Shown: positions 12,701 to 24,800 of the stretch, piece by piece
Position numbering within the stretch: position 1 is the first letter of the stretch
Layout of the letters: every line of letters begins with the position of its first letter
NCBI RefSeq assembly: GCF_032854445.1
Contig: NC_088300.1
Span: 26,889,608 to 26,953,607 of the forward strand
Length of the DNA: 64,000 bases
Direction: 5' to 3'
DNA from: Liolophura sinensis
Lineage: Eukaryota; Mollusca; Polyplacophora; Chitonida; Chitonidae
The notes under the pieces: model-generated
What the model saw: the letters and a program-made list of their open reading frames with translations, nothing else
Database searches by the model: none
What the model was told of the DNA's origin: nothing
Position numbers and translations under genes: made by a program

Positions 12701-15700
12701 TGGCTTCTTGGTCTGTAATCTATGCAGTGTGTTTTCCCTGAAAGGAAAAGAACAGCTCAAAGTGAACAAAAATGTGCACATCAAAAGCGCCGTCATTTTG
12801 TGACTTTTAACCAATCAAAGGTGAGTTATTTCTATAACCCTAGAATGCACATACATGAGCTTATGCCACGCAAACCCTATTAAAGCAACATCCTGTTTCT
12901 TCAACATGACGTATACCATAGTTTCATAAGAATTTCAAATTAAAAATGTTAAAAAGTTTCTAAAGTTTATTTCCACCCCTCTTCCAAAATAACTGATTAT
13001 TATTATTAGTTATCTTTTCTATTCATATCATCAATAAGAAGAAGTAAACACACCATGATACAGCTTTGTCCAAAAAATGCTGAATGTTCCCTCCATTACT
13101 GCGATCTTCTGCAGCACAGTGTTCTAGCCAATCAATGACCAGCTGAATAACAGAGAAATAATTTATTTATTTCGTTTCAGTTTTACACCATACTCAAAAA
13201 TATATCACTTCTACAACGGCTGGCATCATTATGGTGAGGGAAATCACACGACCATCCGAAGGTAGCAGGCAGACAGAGGGGAAAAAAAAAAAAAAGAGCC
13301 GTATGTATGTATGCATTGGGTATTGCATCATACTTAACAATTTTCCGTCAAACGATGATGATGAATCATAAGGTGTGTGTTTTCTTGTGACAGGACGAGT
13401 TCAAAGCCGAAGAGCTTCTGCCACTGAAGAGTCATGCCAAAGACACCATACAAGACGCCCCAGCACAGTCCCATTATTCTAACAGTGCCAATCAATACTG
13501 TTTCCATGCTATAACTTCTAAGTGCTGAGGCAGCAATAAGTATCAGATTTTAAAGTCTATTGTATGTCCCGACCCAGGTTGGGATATCCTAGATTTCCAC
13601 CATAACATTACAAAACACCAAAGACACTATTAGAATTAAAAACTGAATCAATTTGGGCAATGATAATGTTGTTTAAAGTAATGATATATGTAAGAGAAAC
13701 TAAATCTGTTCACTCTCTTTCAATGTTGTCAATGTATAATTCTGACAGGCCTTACATTTTACACGTACAGGTCTCATTTTTTTGGTTAGGTTAGTGTTTT
13801 ACTATGTTTAACATCAGTTTCAATATTATTTTAAAATTATCTCACAGTGTCTCCCGAGAAAAAAACTATGGTCAGAACGATGTTGGCTGACTGGAACACC
13901 ATGTTGAAAACTGTTGAAAACACCCAACCTGTTCGTACAGGTACAAGCTGATAAGCCATGTCAACCGATTATTGTCACAAATTCCCCACAAAACAGTGAG
14001 AGCAAGAGATTCTGCATATCTCCTGTCCAAGACAGGATAAGAACCCACGTATATGTGACTGAAAGACAAGCATCTCTACCTTTCTAGACTGTGGCCTGCA
14101 CCAAATCTTTGATATGAGGGGGATGACCTGAACACTCAGTAATCACCATTTGTTATGGCTGATTTGAGGTTAAAACGTACAAATGACTTCAGTAAAAGGC
14201 CAGGCCTGGTTGTGGACTGAAGCTGAATAGATGGACTGACCTGAACCTGGCGTACACTGGGGTCTCCCTCATACAATTCTTCTATCACATCCTTCTCACT
14301 CCTGTGCTTGTCCTGAAATACACACCATGGGCCCGTTTTACAAAGCATTCACAATGTGGTGTCAATCACACGGTTTCCATGCTAACAAATGTCTTCACTA
14401 TAACATACCCTGTGACGTTTGTTTGTATGTCTTCATGCAGGGTACCTACTTACCTACCAAATAAAATCAAATGCTAAGTTACAATATCTGCAGCTCCTAG
14501 CAAAATGTGTATTTGGTGTTGCACTCATGCCTTTCAGGATAGGTTAATGGTCATCATTAACAAGATTAAACTGCCACACAATAAGCTGAGTCAGTATTCC
14601 AGAAGTCTCGCAAGTTCCAAAGGTTTGGACGAGACAAGGTGAGGGCTCTCTCAAACTAACATGGCTAAAAGGAGAGGTTTCATGGTAACTGACAGATTGA
14701 ACAGACATTTTTCACAGTTATGTTTGTGGCGTGGCAGCTCTCGTAAAATCATGCCTTTTAGCTGTGTTAGCTTGCCATAGCCACCACAATGTCTTGTCCA
14801 AACCAAGGGGTCAAAATAATGCCTGTCTACCTGAGGGCGACAGGCAATTTTTTCTGCGACAGAAAATTCACCTGGCGCAGTGACAGGTAGGCTCAGTATG
14901 TTAATCTTTTTTAAAGGAGAAGGGAACATAAAAATGATACCAAAATCAGATGAAAGAGTGTCAAAACTTATTTGCAAATATGATCTTTAATATTTTTTGG
15001 GATTTTCTTTTTTCAAGAGAAAAAGGTATTTGAAAATATTTTTGTATGGTGGGTATTTGGGACCAACTTTTGGTATTTATCGTTGTTGCATAATAATGTT
15101 CTAAATAAGGATGTGATGCTTGTCTAATAAATTTACTTGAATGCAAAATTTGTTGTTTATACTGAAACATACGCATTTAACCTAAATTATAATGATATTT
15201 CTGAACATATTAAAAATATAAATATAATCCAAATTGAGGTTTAATACATTTGTTAGCTGAAAAGAACAAATTCTAGTGCAAAAATATTTATTAAACCTAT
15301 GTTACATCCTCATTTATGACACTATTACACGAAGACTATAAATACCAAAAGGTGGTCCCAAATGCCCACCATACAAAAATTATTTTCAAGTGTCTTTCTC
15401 TCCTTAAGGAAAAATCTGAAAAAGTATTGAAGACCACATTTAGGAATAAGTTTTCGCACCCTTTCATCTGAACTTCATGTCATTTTTATGTTTTCTCCAT
15501 CTTTAAGTCAACACTGTTAGGACGTCATTTAGTGGACAAAACCGTCGTCAATTAACCTATTGTATTTGCGCTTTCAGTTCCAAGACCAAATGTACCTTCA
15601 ACATTGCAGAAGCCATTTTCACTCGGAAATAGCGTGAAACACCAGTCAAATAAATAAATGATAAAAAGTGAAGTTAATATTTATAGTCCCGGCCTCTTCC

Positions 15701-18700
15701 TATTGCCCAAAACTGTACAGCTTTAGGATTGCCGTGCTAACCTTTCCCGCTCGATGCTCGGACTACGCGTGGCGTCGCAGGTGTAAACAGGAGCAACTTA
15801 AGACACATGCATATAAATCTAAATGCACACAGACCCCAACGGGAAGCACATGCGTACACTAAGTACAGACTGACCTCCCGCAAGTCAGCTTTGTTTTAAT
15901 GATCGACTGTGCACAAGTCCTGGTCACAACAGAGTAATGACTTAAAAAGACAATATGAAACCAAATATTCTTGCAACACGGTAGACTGATATAGCTTTGC
16001 CAAGATGATGATGTTGACAGAAAATAACTTGGTCAAACTGAAATTATATGTTCGCGAAATGCGACTATGGCAATTGATAGCACGAGCACAGAATAGACTT
16101 TCTAAAGGTCAGACTGATGGGGACAGGTAGTTACATGTACAAAAAAATCTAACTTTCTCTGTTACAGGTGGTTATAAAAAAAACATTTCTACCCCTGAAA
16201 CCCAAGTGAACCTGCGAGAATTCGGAAATGCCAACTCGGATTAACAGCCAGATTCTTAGCATGAAAATTTGTGGATAATAACACGAATGATGAGGGACCT
16301 ATTCATTTAGAAAAGCATTTATATGCAAAACACTCCATGAACTATGTTTTGTTATAGGTGAACACAACTGCATCACTGACCAGCTGATCCAGTTGCATTT
16401 TCTCCTGGCCGACCTCTCTCTCCAGCTCAGTCTCCAGCCGGTCCTTGAACAAGGTGTGGATGAGCTGCCATGTGTGCTTTTCCTGTTCTAGCAAGGAGAG
16501 CATCTCACAGGCCTGGTATCTAAGAGAGTAGCACACAAGAGAAGATATAATGACGGTCTGATAACTGGGAGAGTAGCATACAAGTGTAGATATGGTGACA
16601 GCCTGGTAATTGAGAGAGTAACAGACCAAGGTAGATATATCAACAGTCTGGTAACTGGGAGAGAAACACACATTATTAGATATAGTGACAGACTGATAAC
16701 AGAGAGAGTAACAGACTGCTGTAGATATTGACAGTCTGGTAACAGGTGTAGATACTTAGCTTTAATCTAAACTTAAAACTTTAAAATCAAACATATCAGT
16801 GAGCTGAATGCAATTGTGTGACTTGGAAAGAAAAATCATACCAACAAAATGAGTTTTGGGCAGAAGTCTTACTGTTGTTGTCCAGGCGCCATGCCTGTGA
16901 TAAGCTTTTTGAGCACCATGACCTGGTCTGAGCAGACTTGCTCATACTTGTGGATCAGCTCAAAAACCTGGTGCTCCGAGGGGCTGGACTGAAAACACTG
17001 CATAAAATCCCCATAAAGCCCCTTGGAGGCTGTAAATACAGAACACAATACATGTGTGATGTGAACAATTACTGACTGTACATGTAGCATATGCTTTCAA
17101 CACATGTAGATGTGGCCATTTTAAATATAAACGGCCTTCAAGAAACAGATCAAGTCCAATGATATATGTTCAGAACATTTAACAGTGGAGTATTGCCCCT
17201 TTATAATGAGTGTATTTACTTATTCATTTATTTGATTGGTGTCTGATACCATACCCAAGAATATGTCAATTATAAAATGGTAGCCACCATTATGGTGGGA
17301 GGAAACCGGGCTCTCGGGGGGAACCTACGACCATCCCCAGGTCGCTGGAAGACCTTCCCAGAATGACCAGAGAGGATATAATGAATGCAAATGTGATGTC
17401 ACCATCATATAAAAAACAACAATAATATAATCTGAGTTATTTAGAAAGATGGATAGAAACAAGGTCTTAATCAGGAATTCTTCCACGGCCATTGAACGCA
17501 CTACGTTAGAGGAAACGGAAAGGTCAACAATATTGCATGCTCATATGGCTATAAGTCATTGTTAAACATTGTTCAGGTAACGTAAACGGTCTACAGAAAC
17601 GACATGTGCATTTCTGGTTATTAAAACTGATAACATGGTAGAGTTTTTAATTGTCTCAATGTGTTTGATTTTTGCTGACTTCGAACTGTGACATCTTGGT
17701 TGTGCATCATCACAACAATAAGGAGTCAAGCTTTTTAAACTCCCTATGGTATACTTCATTGCTGCACATGCATGAATACATCTGGAATGTTTGTTATCTT
17801 TTCTTTTAAGCTTATATGTCACAATAGGGCCAAATCTCAGCATAAGCCGTGAAGTTATCTAAAAATAATTAGATCTGGTTTCAGGATCAGCATTTTGTCT
17901 AATGGGCATAATTTTATGGCAGAGCAGAATTGCATACACAAGAGAAGTAATTTACTCGTTCCTGAATGAATGATTATGGTTTAAGATGCCTTATTAACAC
18001 CATTTCAGACATCTTATTGGTGGTACTTGTTACTGCAAACATGCTGAATCTCACCAGCAATTGAAAAGGATGTACTATCAGCAAAAGAAGAATACATTAC
18101 CAGCCAATCCCGGTTCTTCATTCAACAACAACGCCACATTTGTTGTTGTCATGTCCTGTGTCATACTGAGTTGCTGAAAAATAAACACATATCTATCGTT
18201 ATCTCAATTATCACCTTGTTATATATTAGCAATTCCTGCAAAGGTCATCATAAAAAACAAAATTACCTCTGCACTATTCAATATACTCTGATTCCGCAAC
18301 CTTTTTGCATATGAAAGAGCAACTTTCAGTTGATTTATGTGCCATTTTTGTTTGATTTTGAAAAACTACAAAACAAAACTACATTGGTTTGGCTAACCAA
18401 GCTAAGAACTTCACAAAAAAGATAATATTATCAGTCTATACAGAATAATACCATTAGAACATAATGGAATAAACATCTTGAAAACATGTCAAAGGTTTAA
18501 GAATTACAGACCTCATTTACTGTCATCTATACCTTCAAACAATTTCTAAAATGTTTTTTTGGAATAAAAACCCAATTTCCCTCTTAAACACATAATGTAT
18601 TGTCATGGTTGTTATGGGGACTTTACAAGAATGGGCATTTACAGAAGAGTATCTTGAAGTTATTCCAGCATAACCATGTATGTTAACAATTGTACTCCTT

Positions 18701-21231
18701 ACCATTGTGACACTGGTCATACCCATTGTGTCATCCATCATACTGGCCCCACCCAGAGTGTCATGGGCAGTAGTCATGTCCATCTGAGACAGGGACATGT
18801 TGCGTGGTGTATCTAAGTAAAGAACAATCACACACACTGACAATCACACACACTGAAAGGTGCTTGAGCAATATCATACACATAGATATGTTTCTGTGGG
18901 GTGATGTTTTTAAATACGTAGGAGTCACACATCACCCTTTTTCTTTATGTTCTTTATACTCACAAAAATTTTCATTTGCCGAATAATACATTCCTGTGTT
19001 CAATTCATTCATTTATTAAATATTGAAAACACTGAATATTCTATGACATTCCAAATAAAAACTTTACGACTAGGGCTCTTTTGTGGGTATTGGTTAAGCC
19101 CAATGAACACATTTGTATTGAACGCTTTGCCGAGCAAAAGTGAGGCAAACTCACAAGAGCTGTGTCGCAGAATGCTGCCTTGCTCGCTGGCTCCTCCAGG
19201 TGTCCTCAGCCCTCTCTGCTTAGAAGGAGGAGTCCCGACGGCATCATTCAGCAGCTGAATAGCTCAGAAGAGTTGAGGGAGATAATACCAGAGAACGAAA
19301 CAAATTGTGTCTTGTCTTCTTTCAGTTTTAGCTAGTGTGAGGGTAGATGACAAAACTTACTTAATACTGCATGGCGTCAACCAGACATGTAGGCAGAATT
19401 CCATGAACGGAAACACTTGCTCTCTATATTATTTTATCGAATTATTTTATCTGCATTTTAGTATCAGCGAATTAGCACAAGAGCACACAACCACATCTTA
19501 CATGTAGATTATATTACTGTTCATTTTTTGTACAAATCTATCCCTTGTTACCACAATGTCTTTGACGCAAATGGAGTTGTAACAACAGAAAAATGGTTCA
19601 TAAACAGTTGACTCAGGACACACAAATGAATAGTGACAAATAATAAGATGCAGAAAAGATCAAGTCATGGTCATGAAAACTTCCTTGTTCCAGCCTGAGA
19701 AAACCACTGAGATACTGACCAGTTGTAAGAACTAGACTGATGCTTTTGTTAGTTGCTAACCTTCATCTCAGATATTCAGTGTGAAAAGCAAGTCATTATG
19801 TCACAGCAACCTCATCTTAAAAACTCCTAGCCATTCCTCACTCATGTGTTATGTAATGTACAGGTGTCTTATATAAATTCAAAGACCTATGGACCTAAAG
19901 CAAAGGATACACTTCTGTAAATTGACATTTGCACTTCTTCTGCGGATTGCTTTACTCTGAAATTGTTCACGAACCATCGGTGACTCTGCCATTAGGGGTG
20001 CACCCCATAGCTGCCTGGAAATAAAGAAAATCACCTGATTTATTAGAATTTACCAGTATGATGGAAAATAAATCTTCAGAGACCTGAGAAATTTATGAAG
20101 TAAAGCCGATTCTGAACCAGCAGGTTGAATTCAAACACTATGGGTTAGTGTACTTCTTGCAGAAACCATCAGTACCCTCAAACAGCCTGAGGCTTGGCCA
20201 AATAACTGGAGTGTCAAAAACAAATGTTCCAAAAATGTTGTGCTAGTGTAAGAAAGTGCTAATGGTGCAATTTGAATATATTAACTAAGTCGCAACCACT
20301 GATGGAAATCTTAACGACATCAGCAGTTTTAGGCCTCATTCTAAATATCTTGAAGCACCATAAATCATCAATGATATTCCAATGGACTGAATGGCCATCT
20401 ATCAGGAAAAGCTATCTTTATAAATCAAATTCCCACTTCCGAGTCATCCCATGAGGCCGAACGTGTAAGTAAATGGAAAAGTAATTGTGCACTGTGGCCA
20501 ACGGGCACTCTGCAAATTATGTGTGACCCACCGATGAGTGACACAGAGGACAGAAGGAGCTGTGTGTTCTTGCTGGCTGAAGGAACACTGATCTATACAT
20601 TGCATAATGAATTAGACATTGTATACTAACGATACAACCTCTAACAGAGATCCCTTCCTACAATACTGGGTATTTTCATGTAAAATGTCATGTGGCCAAA
20701 TTGTGGGTTTGAAATGTAACTGAGTTTTGGCATTGAAAACCTCCAGAAAACTAATTATATTTCCACTGTTGTCTGCAAGCACAACTTCAGTCACAAATTC
20801 AACCCAGAAGAGCATAAAAAAGAACTTATTTATTTGTATTTTAGTGCAGGTGTGTTTAGGTGCCAGGAATGCAGACTTGACATTGGCATTCGGAAATCTG
20901 AGGGGCAGAATGAGCTCAGCGTTGCAATGAATGTCAGAATTTTAAAATAGTACATCTACATGGACTAATCTCTTGCTTGTTTTCCTTTTATATTTAGAGT
21001 TTTGTAATGGGACTTTCTTGACAAAATATCGTCAAAAATTAACACAGTGGATGTAGGCTCAGCCCGTTTAAGAGAAAAGACCAGTGTCTCAGGACGAAAA
21101 CTGGACCCTATTAGGTGCTGACTGAAAGGAACGGAGTAAATCTTTGCAGCCTCACAGCTGAAACACCAGGAATTTTCCCCAATACAATACCTTCTTTCTT
21201 CCCTGCTGTTAGCCGCGTTTGTCTCGTCCAT
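781..21231 (-). CDS. NUP107: Nucleoporin Nup107, about 25 exons
   Basis: This gene encodes the Y-complex (Nup107-160) scaffold nucleoporin of the nuclear pore. The family is all alpha-helical and binds Nup96 and, through its C-terminal domain, Nup133. Exons in transcript order: 21231-21191, 20014-19913, 19254-19155, 18812-18703, 18173-18101, 17029-16873, 16519-16381, 14312-14241, 13142-13054, 12737-12662, 12302-12189, 11482-11306, 10529-10324, 9981-9933, 9732-9663, 9429-9311, 8659-8524, 7615-7452, 7053-6951, 6025-5937, 5538-5467, 4685-4512, 3253-3188, 1846-1685, 885-781. These total about 920 residues (human 925). Diagnostic stretches are DPDAPIRQ and DDLDRED (exon 11), [12 protein letters not shown] (12), YAALSGNLK and LLPVC (13), [10 protein letters not shown] (18), CFLLHT and CLQLAD (24) and LDPLGYEM before the stop. 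Phases agree at every junction except exon 2 to 3, where the exon 2 donor or a missed small exon is uncertain. An in-frame upstream ATG at 21,321 is an alternative start. Confidence 0.95.
1775..2540 (-). repeat. Minisatellite built from the 5' end and acceptor of NUP107 exon 24
   Basis: About seven further copies of a unit of roughly 106 bp (the last two about 65-70 bp) follow the real exon in tandem. In transcript orientation each full unit holds a GTTGTTGTAG acceptor, about 80 bp of exon-like sequence and then intron sequence with a CTGAT branchpoint-like motif. The exon-like part still encodes a peptide close to [13 protein letters not shown] and TLCIPVL. The real exon is 1846-1685. The copies diverge from it just after the TGTTTTC block, beyond which the real exon continues with its own coding sequence. 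Confidence 0.9.
3297..3745 (-). mobile_element. SINE family A copy with an internally expanded minisatellite
   Basis: The left flank is the family A tail region (ttatttgattggtgttttatgctgtactcaag, read in pieces). The right flank is its central part (ctgcaggttgctgg, then agaggaagccagcatga). Between them, at about 3,370-3,660, the normal single 'ggaaaccgggcagagcccggg'-type segment is replaced by about 16 tandem 18-bp units close to GGAAACCAAGCACAGGGT. It lies in a NUP107 intron. Confidence 0.8.
9095..9245 (-). mobile_element. SINE family A, head-truncated
   Basis: The copy runs from the tttatttatttattt tail through gactcaag-type and gcggccagcattttggtggg blocks to accatccgcaggttgctgg. The tRNA-like head is missing. 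It lies in a NUP107 intron. Confidence 0.8.
10890..11275 (-). repeat. Minisatellite adjoining the NUP107 exon 12 donor
   Basis: Eight or nine degenerate units of about 35-40 bp contain 'ccagtgtttgaaggaatagacaac'-like sequence. At 11,245-11,275 lies an exact second copy of the exon 12 end plus donor (CTGGCCAATGAG followed by GTAAAGATG in transcript orientation). Some array units, for example near 11,180-11,195, keep CTGGCCAA and GATGTGTTG. This suggests that the array derives from the same junction. Confidence 0.75.
11810..11885. repeat. Interspersed repeat family D fragment
   Basis: The fragment reads gaatgattatggttta followed by gcaatatctcagcaatatcg. A related fragment, atgaatgattatggttta, lies at 17,963-18,050. 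Short dispersed repeats with this wording are common in molluscs; that is from general knowledge and was not searched. Confidence 0.5.
12780..13025. repeat. Interspersed repeat family C, copy 1
   Basis: Shared blocks in order are gcgtcat-like, ttaaccaatca, gagttatttctataac and tttccacccctc followed by taact. The same blocks occur at 48,985-49,290. Divergence between the copies is high. The family is not identified by name. Confidence 0.55.
13160..13275 (-). mobile_element. SINE family A, partial and diverged
   Basis: The copy runs from aatttatttatttcgtttcag through tactcaaaaata and ggctggcatcattatggtg to cgaccatccgaagg. It lies in the NUP107 intron that follows exon 8. Confidence 0.7.
13340..13600. 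repeat. Interspersed repeat family B, copy 2
   Basis: This copy includes ttccgtcaaacgatgatg, gacaggacgagttcaaa, tctgccactgaagagtcatg and ttttaaagtctattgtatg. The last block corresponds to tttttaaagtctttggtatg in the copy at 46,440-46,690. Confidence 0.65.
14890..15545. repeat. Long inverted repeat (foldback element) in a NUP107 intron
   Basis: The left arm, about 14,890-15,145, is the reverse complement of the right arm, about 15,290-15,545, with a spacer of about 150 bp. Shared blocks on the right-arm strand are ataaataccaaaag, tggtcccaaat, cccaccatacaaaaat, aataagtttt, tttcatctga and tcatttttatgtt. The arms look roughly three-quarters identical by eye. No coding sequence or known transposase was seen. 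Confidence 0.85.
16505..16745 (-). repeat. Minisatellite built from the NUP107 exon 7 acceptor junction
   Basis: About five units of 45-50 bp follow the exon 7 acceptor. The real junction reads CTCTCTTAG then ATACCAGGCCTGTG in transcript orientation. Units repeat it as CTCTCCCAGTTATCAGAC, CTCTCAATTACCAGGCTGTC, CTCTCCCAGTTACCAGACTG and so on, separated by a variant of gtagatat. At least two units keep an AG at the acceptor position. Confidence 0.8.
17214..17375 (-). mobile_element. SINE family A, head-truncated
   Basis: The copy runs from ttatttgattggtgtctgat through caagaatatg and gccaccattatggtgggagg to cgaccatccccaggtcgctgg and gaccagagagg. It lies in a NUP107 intron. Confidence 0.75.
17963..18050. 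repeat. Interspersed repeat family D fragment
   Basis: The fragment reads atgaatgattatggttta then a diverged continuation. It is related to the fragment at 11,810-11,885. Confidence 0.4.
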
Positions 21232-21820
21232 TACTGCTGATAAATTGGACCTTTCCTCGCAGTTTAACTTAGGCGGTTTGCCTTGCCGGATGTGTTGTTG
21301 TTGTTGTAGTTGTACAACCAACCGAAAGATCTATCTTGACATGGCGGAGATGAAACGAAGACAATAAAGACAATCTCTGCACAGAAACTACGTCAGAATA
21401 TACAATTTCAAACTCGAGTATGTCTGTATCCTCTCAAGCAAAGAATTGTGCAGTGAACTGCGTTTAGTCAGCAATCCCTAAACCGTTTTTCGCATTACAT
21501 GCCCGCCAAAGAGTGAGTAGCGGCGAGAAAGTATAAACTATTTTAAGATCGAGATATGACATACATGATTACCAAATTTAGTCAACATAGGCTTGCTTTA
21601 GAGTAAGTAAAATAGGTGAAAAAAACCTTCTTTGACAACTTTAATTGTACTTCACAGTTTTTACCATTATGCGTATCATAACCCATAAACCTACTACCGG
21701 TCTTTATGAGGGTTACTATTTTTAATGTTTCTGTTGACGCGCACATCGTTTGTTCGCGGGAAATTCCACCTTAATGCTGTAGATGTAAGAGGAACGGAAC
21801 ATTTGTGAGGAGAAAAGAAT
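21232..21820. promoter_or_regulatory. Head-to-head NUP107/ORC6 intergenic region, probable shared promoter
   Basis: 589 bp separate the NUP107 start codon (minus strand) from the ORC6 start codon (plus strand). Both products are housekeeping or cell-cycle proteins. No clear TATA box was seen, which fits a dispersed bidirectional promoter. A nine-codon frame starting atggcggag at about 21,341 on the plus strand could be an upstream ORF if the ORC6 transcript starts before it. The bidirectional function is inferred from layout. Confidence 0.6.
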
Positions 21821-24800
21821 ATGAATCAAAACGTTCTGAAGACCTTTTCCGTTAAGCTGGGAATCACATCCCAGCGTGTGCTAAGGTATGGTGTGAAATT
21901 TTCAGGTTCTTTGGAGCTAAAGATCGACTTCGTCTCCATGCATGCAAGTTTCAGACAAACAACACACCCTGGGCAGCGTTGCTCGAAGACTCAAAGAGCC
22001 TCTCTAGACGCACAGTAGCTAACTTAGAGTTCGGAACGTATACGTATTTGTCTTATCTTTACAACTCAAGCTTAATCCATACATTATCCGAGTTTTAAAG
22101 ACGTCAAAACCTACTCAGGGACGATAATTTTCAGTTGAGTTTGATAGAATAGATTCTCTTCCCTGTCTCTGGTGACAACAGTTAAACCTACAGTTGAAAC
22201 ATTTGAAACGAGAACTCAAACAGACCTTCGCCATGTTCCATACTGGCATCAAAATCTCAGTCAAGGCGCATGGTGGCCTGTTTGAAGATAATTAGACTGC
22301 TGACAAAGAAACTTGAAGGCATAAAAAAGAAAGGGCATAAAACAAAATAAATTTTGAAGTAAAATTTCCTGTAATCCTTTTAATATATTTTTAGAACAGC
22401 CAACACCTACCTTGCCACAAGGATCGAGTATATGAAACTTGGCGGCAGTTATGTTTATTTATGTATTTATTTGATTTGTATATTACGCTGTACCATAGGC
22501 TACTAAAGAATATTTCACATATATAATGGCAAGAGGAAACCAAACAGAGCTCGTGGTAACCCACGAGGATCCAAAGGTTGTTGGAAGACCTTCCCACATA
22601 TGACCAGGGAGGAAACCAGCATGAGCTGAACTTGAACTCATGGTGACCACCTTTGGTAAGAGGCTTTTGAGTTACAGTGCTGCGATGTCAGTTTGACATC
22701 TCAGTTTAAAAGTTCCAGCAGCTGGATTATTGTTAGCAGAGGGTTGGCAGCTTTAGGTTTTGACATCTTTTAATCTCAGATACATTGTGTATTCAGTGGA
22801 TAACATTCATTTAGGATGCACTTGAGAACTTCTAAATGTTTGTGGGCCTGATATATATATGCAAAATATCATGGCTGTTGCAGGTTGGTATTAACCATTG
22901 TATTGGTGTTAAAGAGACAAGTGATATTTTTGTGATATTTGTTATTGTCTTTCAGAAAAGCTCAAGAATACCACAGGTTGATAGAGGTGAAGACAAGCAG
23001 TACCGCATTGGCAGCCCTGAAGATCACAGGCAGCTGTGAAGTGGTCATGTGCTTAGACTTGGCCTCTGAGCACTGTGGTGAACATCTGGACAAGGTCAGT
23101 TATAAGCTGTTAATTTGTTTAAATCTGTATATTTCTGCCAGGTCCAATGTGGAGTTGTTTTTTTTTTTTTTAAGTAAGAAATAAGTCAAACACTACATAA
23201 CTAGTTTTATTTTGCCGAAGCTGAACGTTTTTGCTTAACTTTTGTTATTAGCACCATATTGTTCTAATTTGAGAGCCACATTTCATGATTTTTTTAAATA
23301 TATGTCATAACCCCTTCTTTCCACACTTCCCAAAGTCTCGTATGATTCCTTTTCTACTTGCCTTACTTACCTTACTTACCATTTTTCCTACTCATAGTGA
23401 GTAGGTTTATTCATCTATGTGATTGGAGTTTTATCCCAGAGTATATCACTATTATGACAGTGGCCAGCATTATGGTGGGTGGAAAATCAGGACCATCTGC
23501 AGGTTGTTGGCCACAACTGACCAGAGAGAAAACCTTGCATAATCTGGACTTGAACTCACAGCCATCGCATTGGTGAGAGGCTCCTTGGTCACTGTGCCAA
23601 GTTATATTAGCATCACGTGCAGGGTGTTCAAAAAGGGCAAGTAGCTGTCTACTGCCATCCCCTACACCACCTATTTTGAACATTTTTACTATGTAAAGCC
23701 AGTAGTAATTGCAACATAATTACTTTCAATTCGGCCAGCTACTTTCAAACTCTGACCTCCTTCTCCAATTCTGAATGAAAACCCTGCATATGGTTAAAAT
23801 GCATTGATTTATTGCATAATGAAATAATATCGCACCCAAATCGAAGATATCAACTAATTAATTACATATTCTCAAGATCAGACAAATCAGACTCTTTGTT
23901 TCAATCCAGCTCTCACTGTTAATGGGGCCTTGGTGACCAAAAAACAGTTGATGATGCTTGTGTATGCCATTTCTACAGCAGGATGTGTTTTACCTTGGGT
24001 AGGTCAGTTTCCCCTACCAATAATCCACAAGCTTTTGCTGTATATCAGTGTTTCATATGTTTGTGTTTTGTGCAGAAAAACCTGGTGCGACTGTCTGGCC
24101 TAAATAAGAGGACATATTTGAGTTCGGTGAAGGCATTAGAGAGTCTGTTAGGCCTGGAAACTGCTCAGACTCTGAAGGAGATGGCTGTCCAGTACGGCTG
24201 CACTGAAGCTACATCACTGGCAGAGGAAATCCTACGCAGGTAAGTCTGGTTATCTTCCTCTAAGAGAGCGATCAAAAGTACTTTATCAAAGTTCGAAAAT
24301 CTCTTAATAGGCACAGAAAACAGGACATGAAAGATATCTGATTAAAACATGTTAAATACTGTGCAGGAAAATAGGTAGGTTAAATCTTTTAGAATGTTTT
24401 AACTGAATACAATGCTGTCAAAAGCTTAGATTTTTCTGACCAGTCTTGTCACATTAAGATTTTGCCTCTTTACACACACAGACTGCAAGACTCGCATTTC
24501 AGAATGCGTATATATTCATATATTCATTCCTCCAATTATAATTGAAACAAACTGTTTGAGGTCAAAATATATGCATGTAACCTCACTGATACCACTCAGT
24601 TTCAATGAGCCACCATAAAAAATGATGTTTCAAGAATATTTGATTAGGTTGTGTCTGTTTTCCGACAGTGTTTTGCTGTCTCTTTTCATCTGCTCCTTCA
24701 GATATGGAGTATATAAACAGGATGTGCAGTCTCCCAGTAGGGAGTTGACCTTCTCAATTCTAAAGTGTGTTTAAATCAAGGTGAAAAGTTCCTATGACAT

